Translations under genes and position numbers: made by a program
Part shown: piece by piece, positions 1-8,196 of the stretch
Numbering within the stretch: the first letter of the stretch is position 1
Layout of the letters: every line of letters begins with the position of its first letter
Assembly: GCA_051745935.1 (NCBI GenBank)
Contig: JBNJEM010000149.1
Span: forward strand, 1 to 13,238
Direction: 5' to 3'
Length of the DNA stretch: 13,238 nt
Origin: JBNJEM01 sp051745935
Lineage (GTDB): Bacteria; Planctomycetota; Planctomycetia; Pirellulales; Pirellulaceae
Notes under the pieces: model-generated
What the model saw: only the letters and a program-made list of their open reading frames with translations
What the model was told of the DNA's origin: nothing
The model's database searches: none

Positions 1-1
1 C

Positions 2-94
2 CCTTCCATGACCATGACGACGGAGCCAACCGCCGTACCTGATCCGCGCGGCCAAGTCCAGCAGGGATTTCAGGGTGTCTGGCATTGCTGGCAT
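2..94 (-). CDS. Possible start of a gene cut by the left window edge
   Basis: An open frame on the minus strand starts at an ATG at 94 (a second in-frame ATG is at 85) and runs off the window after 31 codons. The visible peptide begins MPAMPDTLKSLLDLAARIRY and looks like an amphipathic, protein-like start rather than a random frame. It is codirectional with and about 125 bases downstream of the large secreted protein, so it could be the next gene of the same transcript. No clear Shine-Dalgarno sequence precedes either ATG and no family is recognised, so it may be chance. Confidence 0.28.
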   Translation of the reverse strand, partial: MPAMPDTLKSLLDLAARIRYGGWLRRHGHGR

Positions 95-196
95 TGCGGG
101 GGGGTTGCAGCGCAGGGTGTCGTTAGCCCTTTGCCTTGGAGTACTTGTTTACACCATGGGAGAGGTCGGTGTCCGTTACTGAGCGGCTGGTCGTGC

Positions 197-215
197 GTGT
201 CGTCGTCGCCGACAC
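197..215 (-). other. Small hairpin just after the stop of the secreted protein gene
   Basis: GTGTCG and CGACAC form a 6-bp stem around a 7-base loop, only 3 bases past the stop codon on the minus strand. No T-run follows, so it is not a canonical intrinsic terminator. It could still stabilise the 3' end of the transcript. Confidence 0.25.
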
Positions 216-218
216 TAC

Positions 219-2552
219 CTACTTCAACCCGTGCACGCGATGCGACATTGGCGCGAGGATGCACCCGTTGGCCATGGTGAACGGCTGGTCGCCGAAATTG
301 ACCGTGACGATTACTCCGTTGTCGAACGTCGTTTGCTGGACGGCGTGGTCGTCGGTCAGCCACTCGTGCGAGAGCATCTCGCTGTAGCCGGTGGCTCGCG
401 CGACGGGGGCGATTGTCTCGTAGCTCCGCGCGAACCGCTCGCGATACTCCTCCCAGACGGTCTGGTTGAACATGAACATCGGCGGCGTGCCGTAGAGCGT
501 GTTGATCAAATCGCGGCGATCCCAGAGCGACGGCATCTTGTTGTTATAGTCGCCCCAGTACCAGTAGGACACGATGCAGTCGTGATAGACCAGTTCCCAG
601 AGCGGCAAGCGGTAGTAGTGCCCCGTTTGGAACCGGACGACCCGCTCCGGCGGATCCGCCACGAGCTCCTGCATGCGGCGACCGGCGTCCGGTATGCGAT
701 ACGGTCCGAGGCTCATCATCCCCTCGAAGTAGTGCAAATACGGGACGGCCGCGTCGTGTCCCGTCTCGCTGCCAGTGACCAGCCCACACTCCTGCGACAT
801 GAACCGTAAGAGATTCATCCGGGCTGCTCGGCTCTCGGAACGCGTCATGGGATGATCGGGGTGGTAACACTCCCGCCAATGGGAGGCGGTCGTGGTATCA
901 ATGAAACGCGACTGGTAAGGATGCGTCTTCAGCTCTTCCGGGACACGGCGTCGGGCGTACTCGAGCGCCCGGCTATCGCACAACACGCCGCACGGAATCA
1001 TGGACCCGTCCTTCGCCTGCACCCGCCAGCCGCGGACCCAATCGCCGTTCTCGTCGATCGTGAGATCGTGCGGCCACGCGTCGCTCGTCCAATCGGGATG
1101 CTGCCACCGCAGCTTCGAAAACTCGGCCGGATTCATTGCATCTTGATAGATGTCGTACCGCGAGCAGAGCACGCCCATCTCGTCGAGTTCGCGCAGCGGC
1201 TCGGGATCCCGTCGATGGCTCCAAAGGATCCGATCGATGCCGTTCTCACGCAGCTTGCGACACCACGCCGGGGCATCCGGCTGCCAACACCAGACATTCA
1301 CCGCGCCGACCAACAGGTCCACGGCCGGGATCGCTTCGCGCTTCTCGGCAAGAGTTTTGAACTTTCCGATCGATTGCACGTAACGGCGATATCGCTTGCA
1401 CATGGCAACGTAACCCCCGTCCTGGATTGCAATGTAGCGAATTCGGCGCGGGCTGAAGCGGCCACGTTGCGACTGCCATTGCGGGGCCAGGTGCAAGCGG
1501 CCGTCGAGTCGCGGAATCTCGACGCGGGCGTCATCCGGCGTCTCGACGATCGTCATCAGCCCGGATTCCAGGTCCGTCGCCCCGTACCAACTCATACAAA
1601 GCCCATGCCCACCATAGAGGTGATAACGCATCGACGGCAGCGTTTCATCATCAACCGGGTAGCTGATACCCTCATTGACAGGAACGATCAGGAACTCATC
1701 GCGACGCGTCGTCATCGGCGGTGGGAAGCACAGCGGCTGAGGCAACTCGCCGTCTCCATCGAGCTCGATCACGAATTCCGGGGCGTCTTGTTCCAGCCGT
1801 ACGCGAGCGTGGACCTCGAGCATATCGTCCGCTTCGAGCAGATCTAGGTCAAAACCGTCTTCGACAGAGGTTGCACGAAGCACGACCGCCTGCGCGTCGA
1901 CGGCCGACGCCCACCGCCGCCCCGTGCGGCAATTTGTAACCGAGAAACGACCGTCGGCCGTGGTCATTGACACATCGATCAGGCCGTTCGTGGCCGAAAC
2001 TCGCGATGGCAGATTGCTCGCGCGGAGCGCCTTTAGCGATCCCGTCCGACGCAGCGAGACGTCGTCGATCCACACCGTCGCTGGACCGGTGCCGATCACG
2101 CGCGGGATGATCGTCGCCCCGTTGTGAGGAATGACAAATCGCGTGCGGACCCCGCGCCAATCGTCGCTCGCGCCGATTGACCGACCGCCGAAGGCCCAAT
2201 CAATCGTCTTCCCTTGGGCGTCGCGAAGAACGACGCCGAGCGTCGTCCGTCCGTCGCCCTCGAGCCGCATAGCCGCGGACATCTCGTAAATCTCGCCCGG
2301 CGCGACTTCAACCCGCTGTGATTGTTGGACGCTCCAATCCCGCTCACCAGGGTGTTCAACTCGCAGGCACCTCTCGCCCCCCTCTGCGTCCTCATTCGTC
2401 GGCGTCCCGCTTCCCCGGTTCGCCCGTGACCAGAAGTCGTTCCAGCCGTCAAGCCCCCGCTCGAAGCCCCCGTTGACGATAAGTTCTTCTTGGGCGGACG
2501 CTATCGAGCCCAGCAAAATCAACGCGAGCAGAACGCACAGGCAGCGACTCAT
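219..2552 (-). CDS. Secreted protein with CBM-like jelly roll and glycosidase-like barrel
   Basis: The 777-residue product starts with a signal peptide (about residues 1-20, cut after ASA). Residues 22-168 look like a CBM4/9-type jelly roll: it opens NGGFE and closes WIDDVSL, as such galactose-binding-like folds do. A linker and beta-rich region follow, then from about 300 to 690 a barrel rich in Trp, Tyr and His. The stretch FIDTTTA (Asp552) and the later GSETGHD (Glu596) are plausible catalytic acids, an arrangement reminiscent of GH101/GH129-related glycosidases; this is inference from motif style. The tail 690-777 resembles a beta-sandwich. The ATG start is supported by an AAGGAGA site 7 bases upstream. 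A weak -10-like GATAAT lies at 2585-2590 on this strand without a good -35. The gene is divergent from a beta-helix protein, suggesting a polysaccharide-degrading neighbourhood. The export is confident; the substrate is unknown. Confidence 0.7.
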   Translation of the reverse strand: MSRCLCVLLALILLGSIASAQEELIVNGGFERGLDGWNDFWSRANRGSGTPTNEDAEGGERCLRVEHPGERDWSVQQSQRVEVAPGEIYEMSAAMRLEGDGRTTLGVVLRDAQGKTIDWAFGGRSIGASDDWRGVRTRFVIPHNGATIIPRVIGTGPATVWIDDVSLRRTGSLKALRASNLPSRVSATNGLIDVSMTTADGRFSVTNCRTGRRWASAVDAQAVVLRATSVEDGFDLDLLEADDMLEVHARVRLEQDAPEFVIELDGDGELPQPLCFPPPMTTRRDEFLIVPVNEGISYPVDDETLPSMRYHLYGGHGLCMSWYGATDLESGLMTIVETPDDARVEIPRLDGRLHLAPQWQSQRGRFSPRRIRYIAIQDGGYVAMCKRYRRYVQSIGKFKTLAEKREAIPAVDLLVGAVNVWCWQPDAPAWCRKLRENGIDRILWSHRRDPEPLRELDEMGVLCSRYDIYQDAMNPAEFSKLRWQHPDWTSDAWPHDLTIDENGDWVRGWRVQAKDGSMIPCGVLCDSRALEYARRRVPEELKTHPYQSRFIDTTTASHWRECYHPDHPMTRSESRAARMNLLRFMSQECGLVTGSETGHDAAVPYLHYFEGMMSLGPYRIPDAGRRMQELVADPPERVVRFQTGHYYRLPLWELVYHDCIVSYWYWGDYNNKMPSLWDRRDLINTLYGTPPMFMFNQTVWEEYRERFARSYETIAPVARATGYSEMLSHEWLTDDHAVQQTTFDNGVIVTVNFGDQPFTMANGCILAPMSHRVHGLK

Positions 2553-2752
2553 GCGAGGTCTCCTTCAACGAGCAATGGACTGAGATTATCTTTGCCGGAT
2601 GCGCCTGGAACCGATCCAGACTCGAAGCACCGGTTATCTTAACATCGTACTCTCACCCGGTAAACGCTCGGAGGGTTCCCACACATCTGCCCAACAGCGC
2701 GAAGCGATTGAGCGCGTTGTTTGAAGGACTGCGTGCCAGAGTAAACCGCTAA

Positions 2753-3226
2753 CACTCGCTAAAGAACGCTGATATAGGGCAGACAACAGAAGCTGAATTC
2801 ATATCAGAGCAATGGAGTGGGAAGGATCGGTTCGGAAATAACTCCGGCGTCCACCAGTCACTGATTCTCCCCGAAGGCCTTGTGCCGGCGGTATCAGACC
2901 TCCTGATCCGAGACTTTTGGTCACCACCGGACGATTCAATGTATCCCCTCACGGAATCGCACCCTATCCGTGTCATCGGTAAGATCCGTGGTGAAATGTC
3001 CGAACTGACCTATTGCTTCGAAGACCGTGGATCCACGTGGGCGGAAAAGGACGTGATGAGGACAGCAAACAGCGGAGGGCACGCAGATCGGGGGTGCGTA
3101 TCTGCCTTCGACTTGAAGGCAGGTAACGCCATCTCATGTCCGTTGTCACAACGCCAATACGAGAAACAATTTGTGGCTATCACACGACGACACGCAATGG
3201 GATCGTGCCCAGCTCCAACTCCCTAA
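2753..3226 (+). other. Open frame inside the IS66 relic, possible gene fragment
   Basis: A stop-free stretch of 158 codons includes a possible GTG start at 2882. The translated middle part has protein-like composition (for example RDFWSPPDD and YPLTESHPIRVIGKIRGE), but no family is recognised and no ribosome binding site precedes a start. It runs opposite to the transposase fragment and overlaps its end. It could be a cargo or host gene fragment caught in the decayed element, or a chance frame. The rest of the 856-base gap between the divergent genes holds nothing else I can identify. Confidence 0.2.
3102..3122. repeat. Perfect 8-bp stem hairpin
   Basis: CTGCCTTC and GAAGGCAG pair around a 5-base loop (GACTT). 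It lies within the IS66 relic. No T-run follows on either strand, so a terminator role is not supported. Confidence 0.45.
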
Positions 3227-3311
3227 TCCGAGCCGCCTGCTCCTCCAGCTGCGCAGGCTGTTTCGCAACCGTTGCGCGAAGTTCCTCGATGAGTCGACCT
3301 TTACCATCCAT
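3180..3311 (-). pseudogene. N-terminal fragment of an IS66-type transposase
   Basis: A 43-codon frame encodes MDGKGRLIEELRATVAKQ followed by QLEEQAARIRELEL and then an unrelated short tail before the stop. The heptad-like Leu/Glu/Arg pattern and the opening closely resemble the coiled-coil N-terminus of IS66-family TnpC proteins, which are normally around 450-550 residues. Similarity stops after about residue 34, so this is a truncated remnant. Its start lies 63 bases inside a GTAA-type end. A small independent coiled-coil protein is the alternative, but no ribosome binding site is visible. Confidence 0.42.
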
Positions 3312-3399
3312 GGCGGGAACGTAGCAAAATCGCTAAAACAACACTCTAGGAATTGTGAACCCGTGAACGGTTACGTTTTTCCCATACTCAACACCCTTT

Positions 3400-3403
3400 G
3401 GAG
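3400..3403 (+). promoter_or_regulatory. Shine-Dalgarno site of the beta-helix gene
   Basis: GGAG ends 5 bases before the ATG at 3409. It fixes the start used here and lies outside the IS66 relic, whose right end is at 3374. Confidence 0.6.
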
Positions 3404-3408
3404 TCCCC

Positions 3409-4830
3409 ATGAACCGACCTACGCTCTGTTGTGCAAGCATTCTGGTTTTGTTTCTCGTTCCCTTGGCCCAGGGAGAGGAGGTATCGTCGTCTGGCGACGC
3501 GCGGACCTTCGTCGTGACGGACATGGGCGCCCGAGGGGATGGCGTTGCCGACGACACCAAGGCCTTGCAAGCGGCGATCGACGCGTGTGCGGATTCTGGC
3601 GGAGGGCGAGTGCTTGTCCGGGAGGGCAAGTACCTCATCGGTTCTCTCAGACTGCGCAGCAACGTCGAAGTGCATTTATCGAAGGGAGCAAGGCTCATTG
3701 GCGTCGACGATCTCGACGCCTATTTCGGTTTTGAATCCGGCGACTGGGGAAAGGGCCGTTGGAACCGCGGCCTGATTGTCGGCGAGGGACTTCGCAACAT
3801 CGCTATCACGGGGGATGGAATGATCGACGGCAACAAGGTCTTCGATCCGAAGGGCGAAGCCCGAATGCGAGGTCCGCACACGGTGCTTTTGTCTGACTGC
3901 GTGAAGGTGACGCTGGAGGACGTCACGATCCGGGACTCGGCGAACTACGCGTTCTTCTTCTACGCGTCGAAAAAGGTCCGCGTGACGAACGCCACGTTCG
4001 AAGGCGGCTGGGACGGCGTCCACTTTCGAGGAAGCCCCGATCGGTGGAATGAAGATGTTCTCATCTCGGGCTGTCGTTTCTTCACCGGCGACGACTCCAT
4101 CGCGGGACACTACATCAAGGATGGCGTGGTGAAGGACTGCCGAATCAACTCCTCCTGCAATGGCGTTCGACTGATCGGTCCGGCCCAGAGGCTGACGTTC
4201 AAGGACTGTCATTTTGAAGGCCCTGGCAAGTTCGAACACCGCACGCCCGAAAACTTGCACCGCACCAACATGCTCGCGGGAATCCTACTCCAGCCATCCG
4301 CGTGGACGCCGACGCCCGGCCCGCTGGAGGACGTCGTTGTCCAAGACGTCACGATGAAGAATGTCGCCTGTGCGCTTCATGTATCGATCCGCGAAGGCAA
4401 CACGGCGGGCCGCCTCACGTTCGAGCGGATCAGCGCGACCGACGTCTACAGCAGCGCCGTGTCGTTCGAGAGTTGGGCGGAGAAGCCGATCGGTGAAGTG
4501 ACCGTTCGCGATCTGAGTGTGAAATACACGCCCGATGCCGTGATTGATCCGCGTCTTGGACGACCGCCGAGCGTGCAGGATCCGATCCGGAAGCCCGGCG
4601 TCGGCGTCTGGAACCGCAAACTGCCGGTCTGGGGCCTCTATGCCAGAAGAGTAAACACGCTTCAGTTGAAAGACGTGACTCTCGAAACAAGTGACCGTGC
4701 AGATGCACGTCCTGTTGTTCGTGTGGAAAACGTGGAGGAGCTCGCCATGGACGACCTTCAGCACAGCCCCTTGCCGACGGGCGTCCGGGCGATCCGGCGC
4801 CGCGACGACAAAGAGGCTAGGAACCCATAA
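3409..4830 (+). CDS. Secreted GH28/pectate-lyase-like right-handed beta-helix protein
   Basis: The 473-residue product has a signal peptide (about 1-22, ALAQG-like end at PLAQGEE). Residues 34-100 form the typical entry strand of GH28 and pectate-lyase-superfamily proteins: DMGARGDGVADDTKALQAAI, then SGGGRVLV and GSLRLRSNVEVHL. Three positions match the GH28 active-site order: WDGVHF (201-206, for the family's N-x-DG), TGDDSIAG (226-233, for GDD) and NGVRLIG (251-257, for NG-RIK). The Lys of RIK is replaced by Gly here, and the first Asn by Trp, so activity on polygalacturonan is uncertain; related plant-polymer or sulfated glycans are possible substrates. Repeating short beta strands continue to about 430. 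It starts 34 bases from the IS66 relic, so the original promoter may have been displaced. It is divergent from a secreted glycosidase-like protein. Confidence 0.75.
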   Translation: MNRPTLCCASILVLFLVPLAQGEEVSSSGDARTFVVTDMGARGDGVADDTKALQAAIDACADSGGGRVLVREGKYLIGSLRLRSNVEVHLSKGARLIGVDDLDAYFGFESGDWGKGRWNRGLIVGEGLRNIAITGDGMIDGNKVFDPKGEARMRGPHTVLLSDCVKVTLEDVTIRDSANYAFFFYASKKVRVTNATFEGGWDGVHFRGSPDRWNEDVLISGCRFFTGDDSIAGHYIKDGVVKDCRINSSCNGVRLIGPAQRLTFKDCHFEGPGKFEHRTPENLHRTNMLAGILLQPSAWTPTPGPLEDVVVQDVTMKNVACALHVSIREGNTAGRLTFERISATDVYSSAVSFESWAEKPIGEVTVRDLSVKYTPDAVIDPRLGRPPSVQDPIRKPGVGVWNRKLPVWGLYARRVNTLQLKDVTLETSDRADARPVVRVENVEELAMDDLQHSPLPTGVRAIRRRDDKEARNP

Positions 4831-5136
4831 CAAAACCGTGCCGGTGTGCCGTTATCCAGGGATTTTTGGAAGCGGAAACCAGGTTTTGTTACGGGCGGTA
4901 AGAAACCGTCGGGGTAGTATTGCGTCGATCGAGAACGGCACACTGATGCGGCACGTCGCGGAAGATTGCTATACCAGATAGCCCGGTAAGTGTTGACCCA
5001 CCTGTTCGGGACCGGCCGCTCGCATCTGTGGCTGATGGTAGTGGCGAGGTGTCTCCTGCTCGCTCAGTCTGATGCACACTTACTTACAGGCATTGGTCGG
5101 CGGTGCCGCTTGGTAAACTAAGACGGAGAATCAGCC
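4831..5136. other. Intergenic gap with two interleaved inverted repeats
   Basis: This 306-base gap holds no gene that I can support. Two inverted pairs are visible: AACAAAACC (4829-4837, overlapping the stop codon) with GGTTTTGTT (4882-4890), and GTGTGCCGTT (4844-4853) with AACGGCACAC (4934-4943). Because they interleave they could only coexist as a pseudoknot. No terminator with a T-run is visible. Confidence 0.3.
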
Positions 5137-5355
5137 ATGGCTGAACGACGGTTTCGAAAAGGTGAGTTGGTCAGGTTTCGATTGTCGACGCACTCAATTG
5201 AGGGTGTTGTACGGGAAGACCGAGGTCCGATTGGCGTCAAAGGGCGGCGTCTATACCTAGTCGAGTTCCGTCCCGAACCTCAGTCCGATTCTCTTGCTCT
5301 GATCGAATTGCCGGCGGAACAACTTCAATTGGTTCAAGACGCGGTCTCCATGTAA
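5137..5355 (+). CDS. Small conserved-looking SH3/KOW-like protein
   Basis: This 72-residue protein starts at an ATG preceded by GGAG 8 bases upstream (5125-5128). It is basic at the N-terminus (AERRFRKGELVRF). It alternates short predicted strands and turns: LVRFRLS, EGVVREDRG, RRLYLVEFRPEP, LALIELPAEQL. The pattern and the Gly-rich turn GPIGVKGRR suggest a small beta-barrel of SH3 or KOW type, as in proteins that touch nucleic acid or ribosomes; this is inference from pattern only. It has no signal peptide or membrane segment. It is codirectional with the SNF2 ATPase, but 145 bases and a promoter separate them, so an operon is not required. No named family is recognised. Confidence 0.6.
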   Translation: MAERRFRKGELVRFRLSTHSIEGVVREDRGPIGVKGRRLYLVEFRPEPQSDSLALIELPAEQLQLVQDAVSM

Positions 5356-5419
5356 TGACCGAACAATAGCCGAACTAGCTGGTAACGGACGTGACTGGCC
5401 CGGTTTCCACCCGGCCTGC

Positions 5420-5448
5420 CTGACTTCGGAATGCATAGTTGGTATACT
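5420..5448 (+). promoter_or_regulatory. Predicted sigma70-type promoter of the SNF2-SWIM operon
   Basis: CTGACT (5420-5425, 4 of 6 to TTGACA) and TATACT (5443-5448, 5 of 6 to TATAAT) are separated by exactly 17 bases. Transcription would begin near 5455, leaving a leader of about 45-50 bases before the ATPase start. It implies that the ATPase and SWIM genes can be expressed apart from the small gene upstream. Confidence 0.45.
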
Positions 5449-5503
5449 GTGAACCAGGTGACGTTCGAGCGGGTAGGGTTGTCTGAGCAGGGAGGCGGAA
5501 TTG

Positions 5504-8191
5504 GTGGAGCTACGAGTAACGCCGCACGGTCTGGTGACCTGCTACGCTGGTGATGAGGAGGCGCGTTGGGCCGCCGCCATCGCGTCTCGCTTTTCAGAGA
5601 GTGAATCCGCGGGGTTGGTGGCCTTGGCCGCGGCAACGGTGCCGCCGTCCGTGCATGCCTCCGTTTCATTTTGGCGAGATATCGCCGCTGAATTCGTCCG
5701 GGCATTGTGTCATGTGCCGGAGACGGTGCCATTGACGGCTGACGCGATCGAGTGGCCGACGGCCGGTGTGCTGGCGGAATGGGCCGGGAACACCCCGCCC
5801 ATGGTGGGGGCCGAGTATGTCTCCCCCCAGATGCTCCATGACGTTTGGCAGCGATTGTTGGACTGGTCCATGGCCCAGGCGGAACAGTGTGGTGGGCTGA
5901 ATGCGTTCTTGCAGGCCTATGCCGCCCGGTGGTCTCGTGTCGGACGCGTGACACTCCATTTAGCGGAAAACAAAGGCGACGCCGAATATCCGTTTGCATT
6001 CATGGCAACCTATGCGAGCGGATTGTCACGGAGTGGCCGCGTACAGCGACTGCCCCTCGGACGCGCGCTCCAACAGTATGCCGGCGCGCGCAAGAAGCCG
6101 GAATTGCTGAAACTCCTCTCGCCGCTCCACGCGGCGGCCAAACGAAGTGAATTGATCGCCGATTTGGTCGAGACCGGCGACGTGTTTCATCCCCTCGTGT
6201 GGACTCCATCCGAGGCTTACCAGTTCCTGCGGGAGATTCCCACGTACGAGGAATGCGGGCTGCTGGCTCAACTGCCCAATTGGTGGCAGAAACGGACCCG
6301 GCCGCGCGTTACGGTAACGCTCGACGGCAAGAACAAGAAGTCCGCGATTGGACAAGAATCACTGCTTGCGTTTGACATATCGGTGGCGTTGGGCGATCAA
6401 AAGCTGTCCGCGGCGGAGGCGGAAGCGCTGCTGGAAGGCAACGAAGGGCTCGTGCTGTTCAAGGGGCAGTGGGTAGAGGTGGACAAGCAAAAGCTGCGCG
6501 AGGCGCTTGACCACTGGCAACGAGTTGAAAAAGAAGTCGGCTCCGACGGTGTCTCTTTCATCGACGGGATGCGCATGCTCGCCGGCGCCCCGCACGACTT
6601 AACGGCGCGTGACGAGGCGGTTGCGCAGCGTGACGCCTGGTCGACGGTGCAGGCGGGCGACGGACTTCGAAAGACGCTGTCCGCGCTACGGGCACCGGAA
6701 GAGTTGAGGGGTGGGGCGCCTTCGGGGTTCCATGGCCAACTACGGCACTACCAGCTCCACGGGCTGAATTGGCTCTGGTTCTGTTCCCGTTTACAAGTCG
6801 GTTGCTGTCTGGCTGACGACATGGGGCTCGGCAAAACAATACAGATCCTCGCGTTGTTGCTCCGAGACAAGCAACGGAAGCAGAAGGAGGGGCCCAGGCC
6901 GTCGCTATTGATCGTGCCGGCGTCGCTGCTGGGCAACTGGAAGTCCGAAGCGACGCGTTTCGCGCCGAAACTCAATCTGCTTGTCGCCCATTCATCCGAG
7001 ACATCCCGGAAGGACTTGGACGAGATTGCGGCCGGTCCGCGGGAACGGCTGGGCGATACGGACCTGGTAATCACCACCTATAGCATGACCTCCCGGCTCG
7101 GCTGGCTGTCCCAAGTCGACTGGGCCTGGATCATCCTTGACGAAGCCCAAGCGATCAAGAACGCGTCCACGCGGCAAACACGGGCGGTGAAGAAGCTGAC
7201 AGGAGACGCACGTGTCGCCCTGACCGGCACGCCCGTGGAAAACCGGCTCGGAGATCTCTGGTCGATCTTCGACTTTCTGAACCCTGGTCTGTTGGGGAGC
7301 GCCAAACGATTCAAATCCTTTGTTAAAACGCTCGAAGGCGGCGAGCATCCCAACTATGCGCCGCTCCGCAAACTGGTGGCCCCCTACATCCTGCGACGCC
7401 TGAAAACCGATCCCGACATTGTCCCGGATCTTCCCGAAAAGACCGAAATGCAGGTCTTCTGCGGCTTGTCGAAACCGCAGGCAGTGCTCTACAAGCAAAG
7501 CGTGGCGGCGCTGAGCAAGTCGCTCGCTCAAACGGGCGACGAGGGCATGAAGCGCCGGGGGCTCGTGCTCAGCTACCTCATGCGTTTCAAGCAGATCTGT
7601 AATCACCCGAGCCAGCTCACGGGAGACGCGGTGTACGACCCCTCCGCGAGTGCCAAGTTCGAACGATTGGGCTCACTTGGCGTGGAGATCTCGTCGCGTG
7701 GCGAAAAAGTCCTGGTCTTCACCCAGTTTCGCGAGCTGACCGAACCACTGGCCGAATTCCTCGCCACGGTGTTCGGGCGCGACGGGCTGGTGTTGCATGG
7801 CGGCACGGCGGTCAAAACTCGCAAAAAGATTGTCGCCGATTTCCAGTCCGAAGATGGCCCCCCCTTTCTTATTCTGTCCGTAAAGGCCGGGGGCACGGGG
7901 TTGAACTTGACCGCTGCTTCTCATGTGATACACTTCGACCGCTGGTGGAATCCGGCTGTCGAAAACCAAGCCACGGACCGCGCGTTCCGGATCGGCCAGC
8001 AACGCAACGTGCTCGTTCACAAGTTCGTGACGCGGGGCACCATCGAGGAAAAAATCGACGCGCTCATCCGCGAGAAGCAGGCGATGGCCGACGCCCTGCT
8101 CGAGGGCGGCGCTGAGAAAGCCCTCACCGAGATGACCGACGAGGAAATCATGGACATGGTATCGCTCGACCTTCAACGTGCCGAGGTGTGA
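5504..8191 (+). CDS. SNF2-family ATPase/helicase with SNF2-associated N-terminal domain
   Basis: About 895 residues. The start is GTG at 5504, 8 bases after GGAGG (5491-5495); an in-frame TTG at 5501 is possible. The Swi2/Snf2 motor is intact: Walker A DDMGLGKT (Lys444), Walker B DEAQ (546-549), motif III LTGTPVEN (573-580), and in the second RecA lobe VLVFTQF, SVKAGGTGLNL and QATDRAFRIGQ (822-832). The region about 235-345 (FLREIP..., LLAQLPNWWQKR, LAFDISVALGD, KGQWVEVD) matches the SNF2-associated domain known as DUF3670/PF12419. The first 230 residues are less conserved and may bind a partner. Family knowledge says such proteins translocate on double-stranded DNA and remodel protein-DNA complexes; unwinding is not expected. 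The SWIM gene follows without a real gap, so the two are probably translated and used together. A similar pair exists in Bacillus (ywqA with ywqB, from memory). The cellular role is unknown; repair, transcription restart or defence are possible. Confidence 0.92.
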   Translation: MELRVTPHGLVTCYAGDEEARWAAAIASRFSESESAGLVALAAATVPPSVHASVSFWRDIAAEFVRALCHVPETVPLTADAIEWPTAGVLAEWAGNTPPMVGAEYVSPQMLHDVWQRLLDWSMAQAEQCGGLNAFLQAYAARWSRVGRVTLHLAENKGDAEYPFAFMATYASGLSRSGRVQRLPLGRALQQYAGARKKPELLKLLSPLHAAAKRSELIADLVETGDVFHPLVWTPSEAYQFLREIPTYEECGLLAQLPNWWQKRTRPRVTVTLDGKNKKSAIGQESLLAFDISVALGDQKLSAAEAEALLEGNEGLVLFKGQWVEVDKQKLREALDHWQRVEKEVGSDGVSFIDGMRMLAGAPHDLTARDEAVAQRDAWSTVQAGDGLRKTLSALRAPEELRGGAPSGFHGQLRHYQLHGLNWLWFCSRLQVGCCLADDMGLGKTIQILALLLRDKQRKQKEGPRPSLLIVPASLLGNWKSEATRFAPKLNLLVAHSSETSRKDLDEIAAGPRERLGDTDLVITTYSMTSRLGWLSQVDWAWIILDEAQAIKNASTRQTRAVKKLTGDARVALTGTPVENRLGDLWSIFDFLNPGLLGSAKRFKSFVKTLEGGEHPNYAPLRKLVAPYILRRLKTDPDIVPDLPEKTEMQVFCGLSKPQAVLYKQSVAALSKSLAQTGDEGMKRRGLVLSYLMRFKQICNHPSQLTGDAVYDPSASAKFERLGSLGVEISSRGEKVLVFTQFRELTEPLAEFLATVFGRDGLVLHGGTAVKTRKKIVADFQSEDGPPFLILSVKAGGTGLNLTAASHVIHFDRWWNPAVENQATDRAFRIGQQRNVLVHKFVTRGTIEEKIDALIREKQAMADALLEGGAEKALTEMTDEEIMDMVSLDLQRAEV

Positions 8192-8196
8192 AGACA

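Larger units (their letters stand above)
2660..3374 (-). mobile_element. Probable relic of an IS66-family insertion element
   Basis: Both boundaries begin GTAA when read inward: GTAAACGCTCGGAGGGTTC from 2660 on plus, and GTAACCGTTCACGGGTTC from 3374 on minus. With one gap they share about 14 of the first 19 positions. Established knowledge is that IS66-family inverted repeats start with GTAA. A transposase-like N-terminal coiled coil starts 63 bases inside the right end, the usual place for the IS66 tnpC gene. The relic is 715 bp, far shorter than a complete IS66 element, so most of the transposase is missing. The 8-base flanks (ctcacccg and gtttttcc) do not match, so no target duplication survives. 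The interior between 2700 and 3180 shows no transposase similarity that I can read. The call rests on ends plus one short peptide. Confidence 0.42.

Noticed and set aside
852..1847. Long plus-strand open frame of 331 codons
   Set aside because: It is exactly antisense to the secreted protein, whose signal peptide, domains and ribosome site are convincing; high GC produces such mirror frames. Its product shows no family motif.
4829..4943. Riboswitch or terminator from the two interleaved inverted repeats
   Set aside because: The stems are 9-10 bp with long spacers, match no known class I recognise, and are not followed by a T-run.
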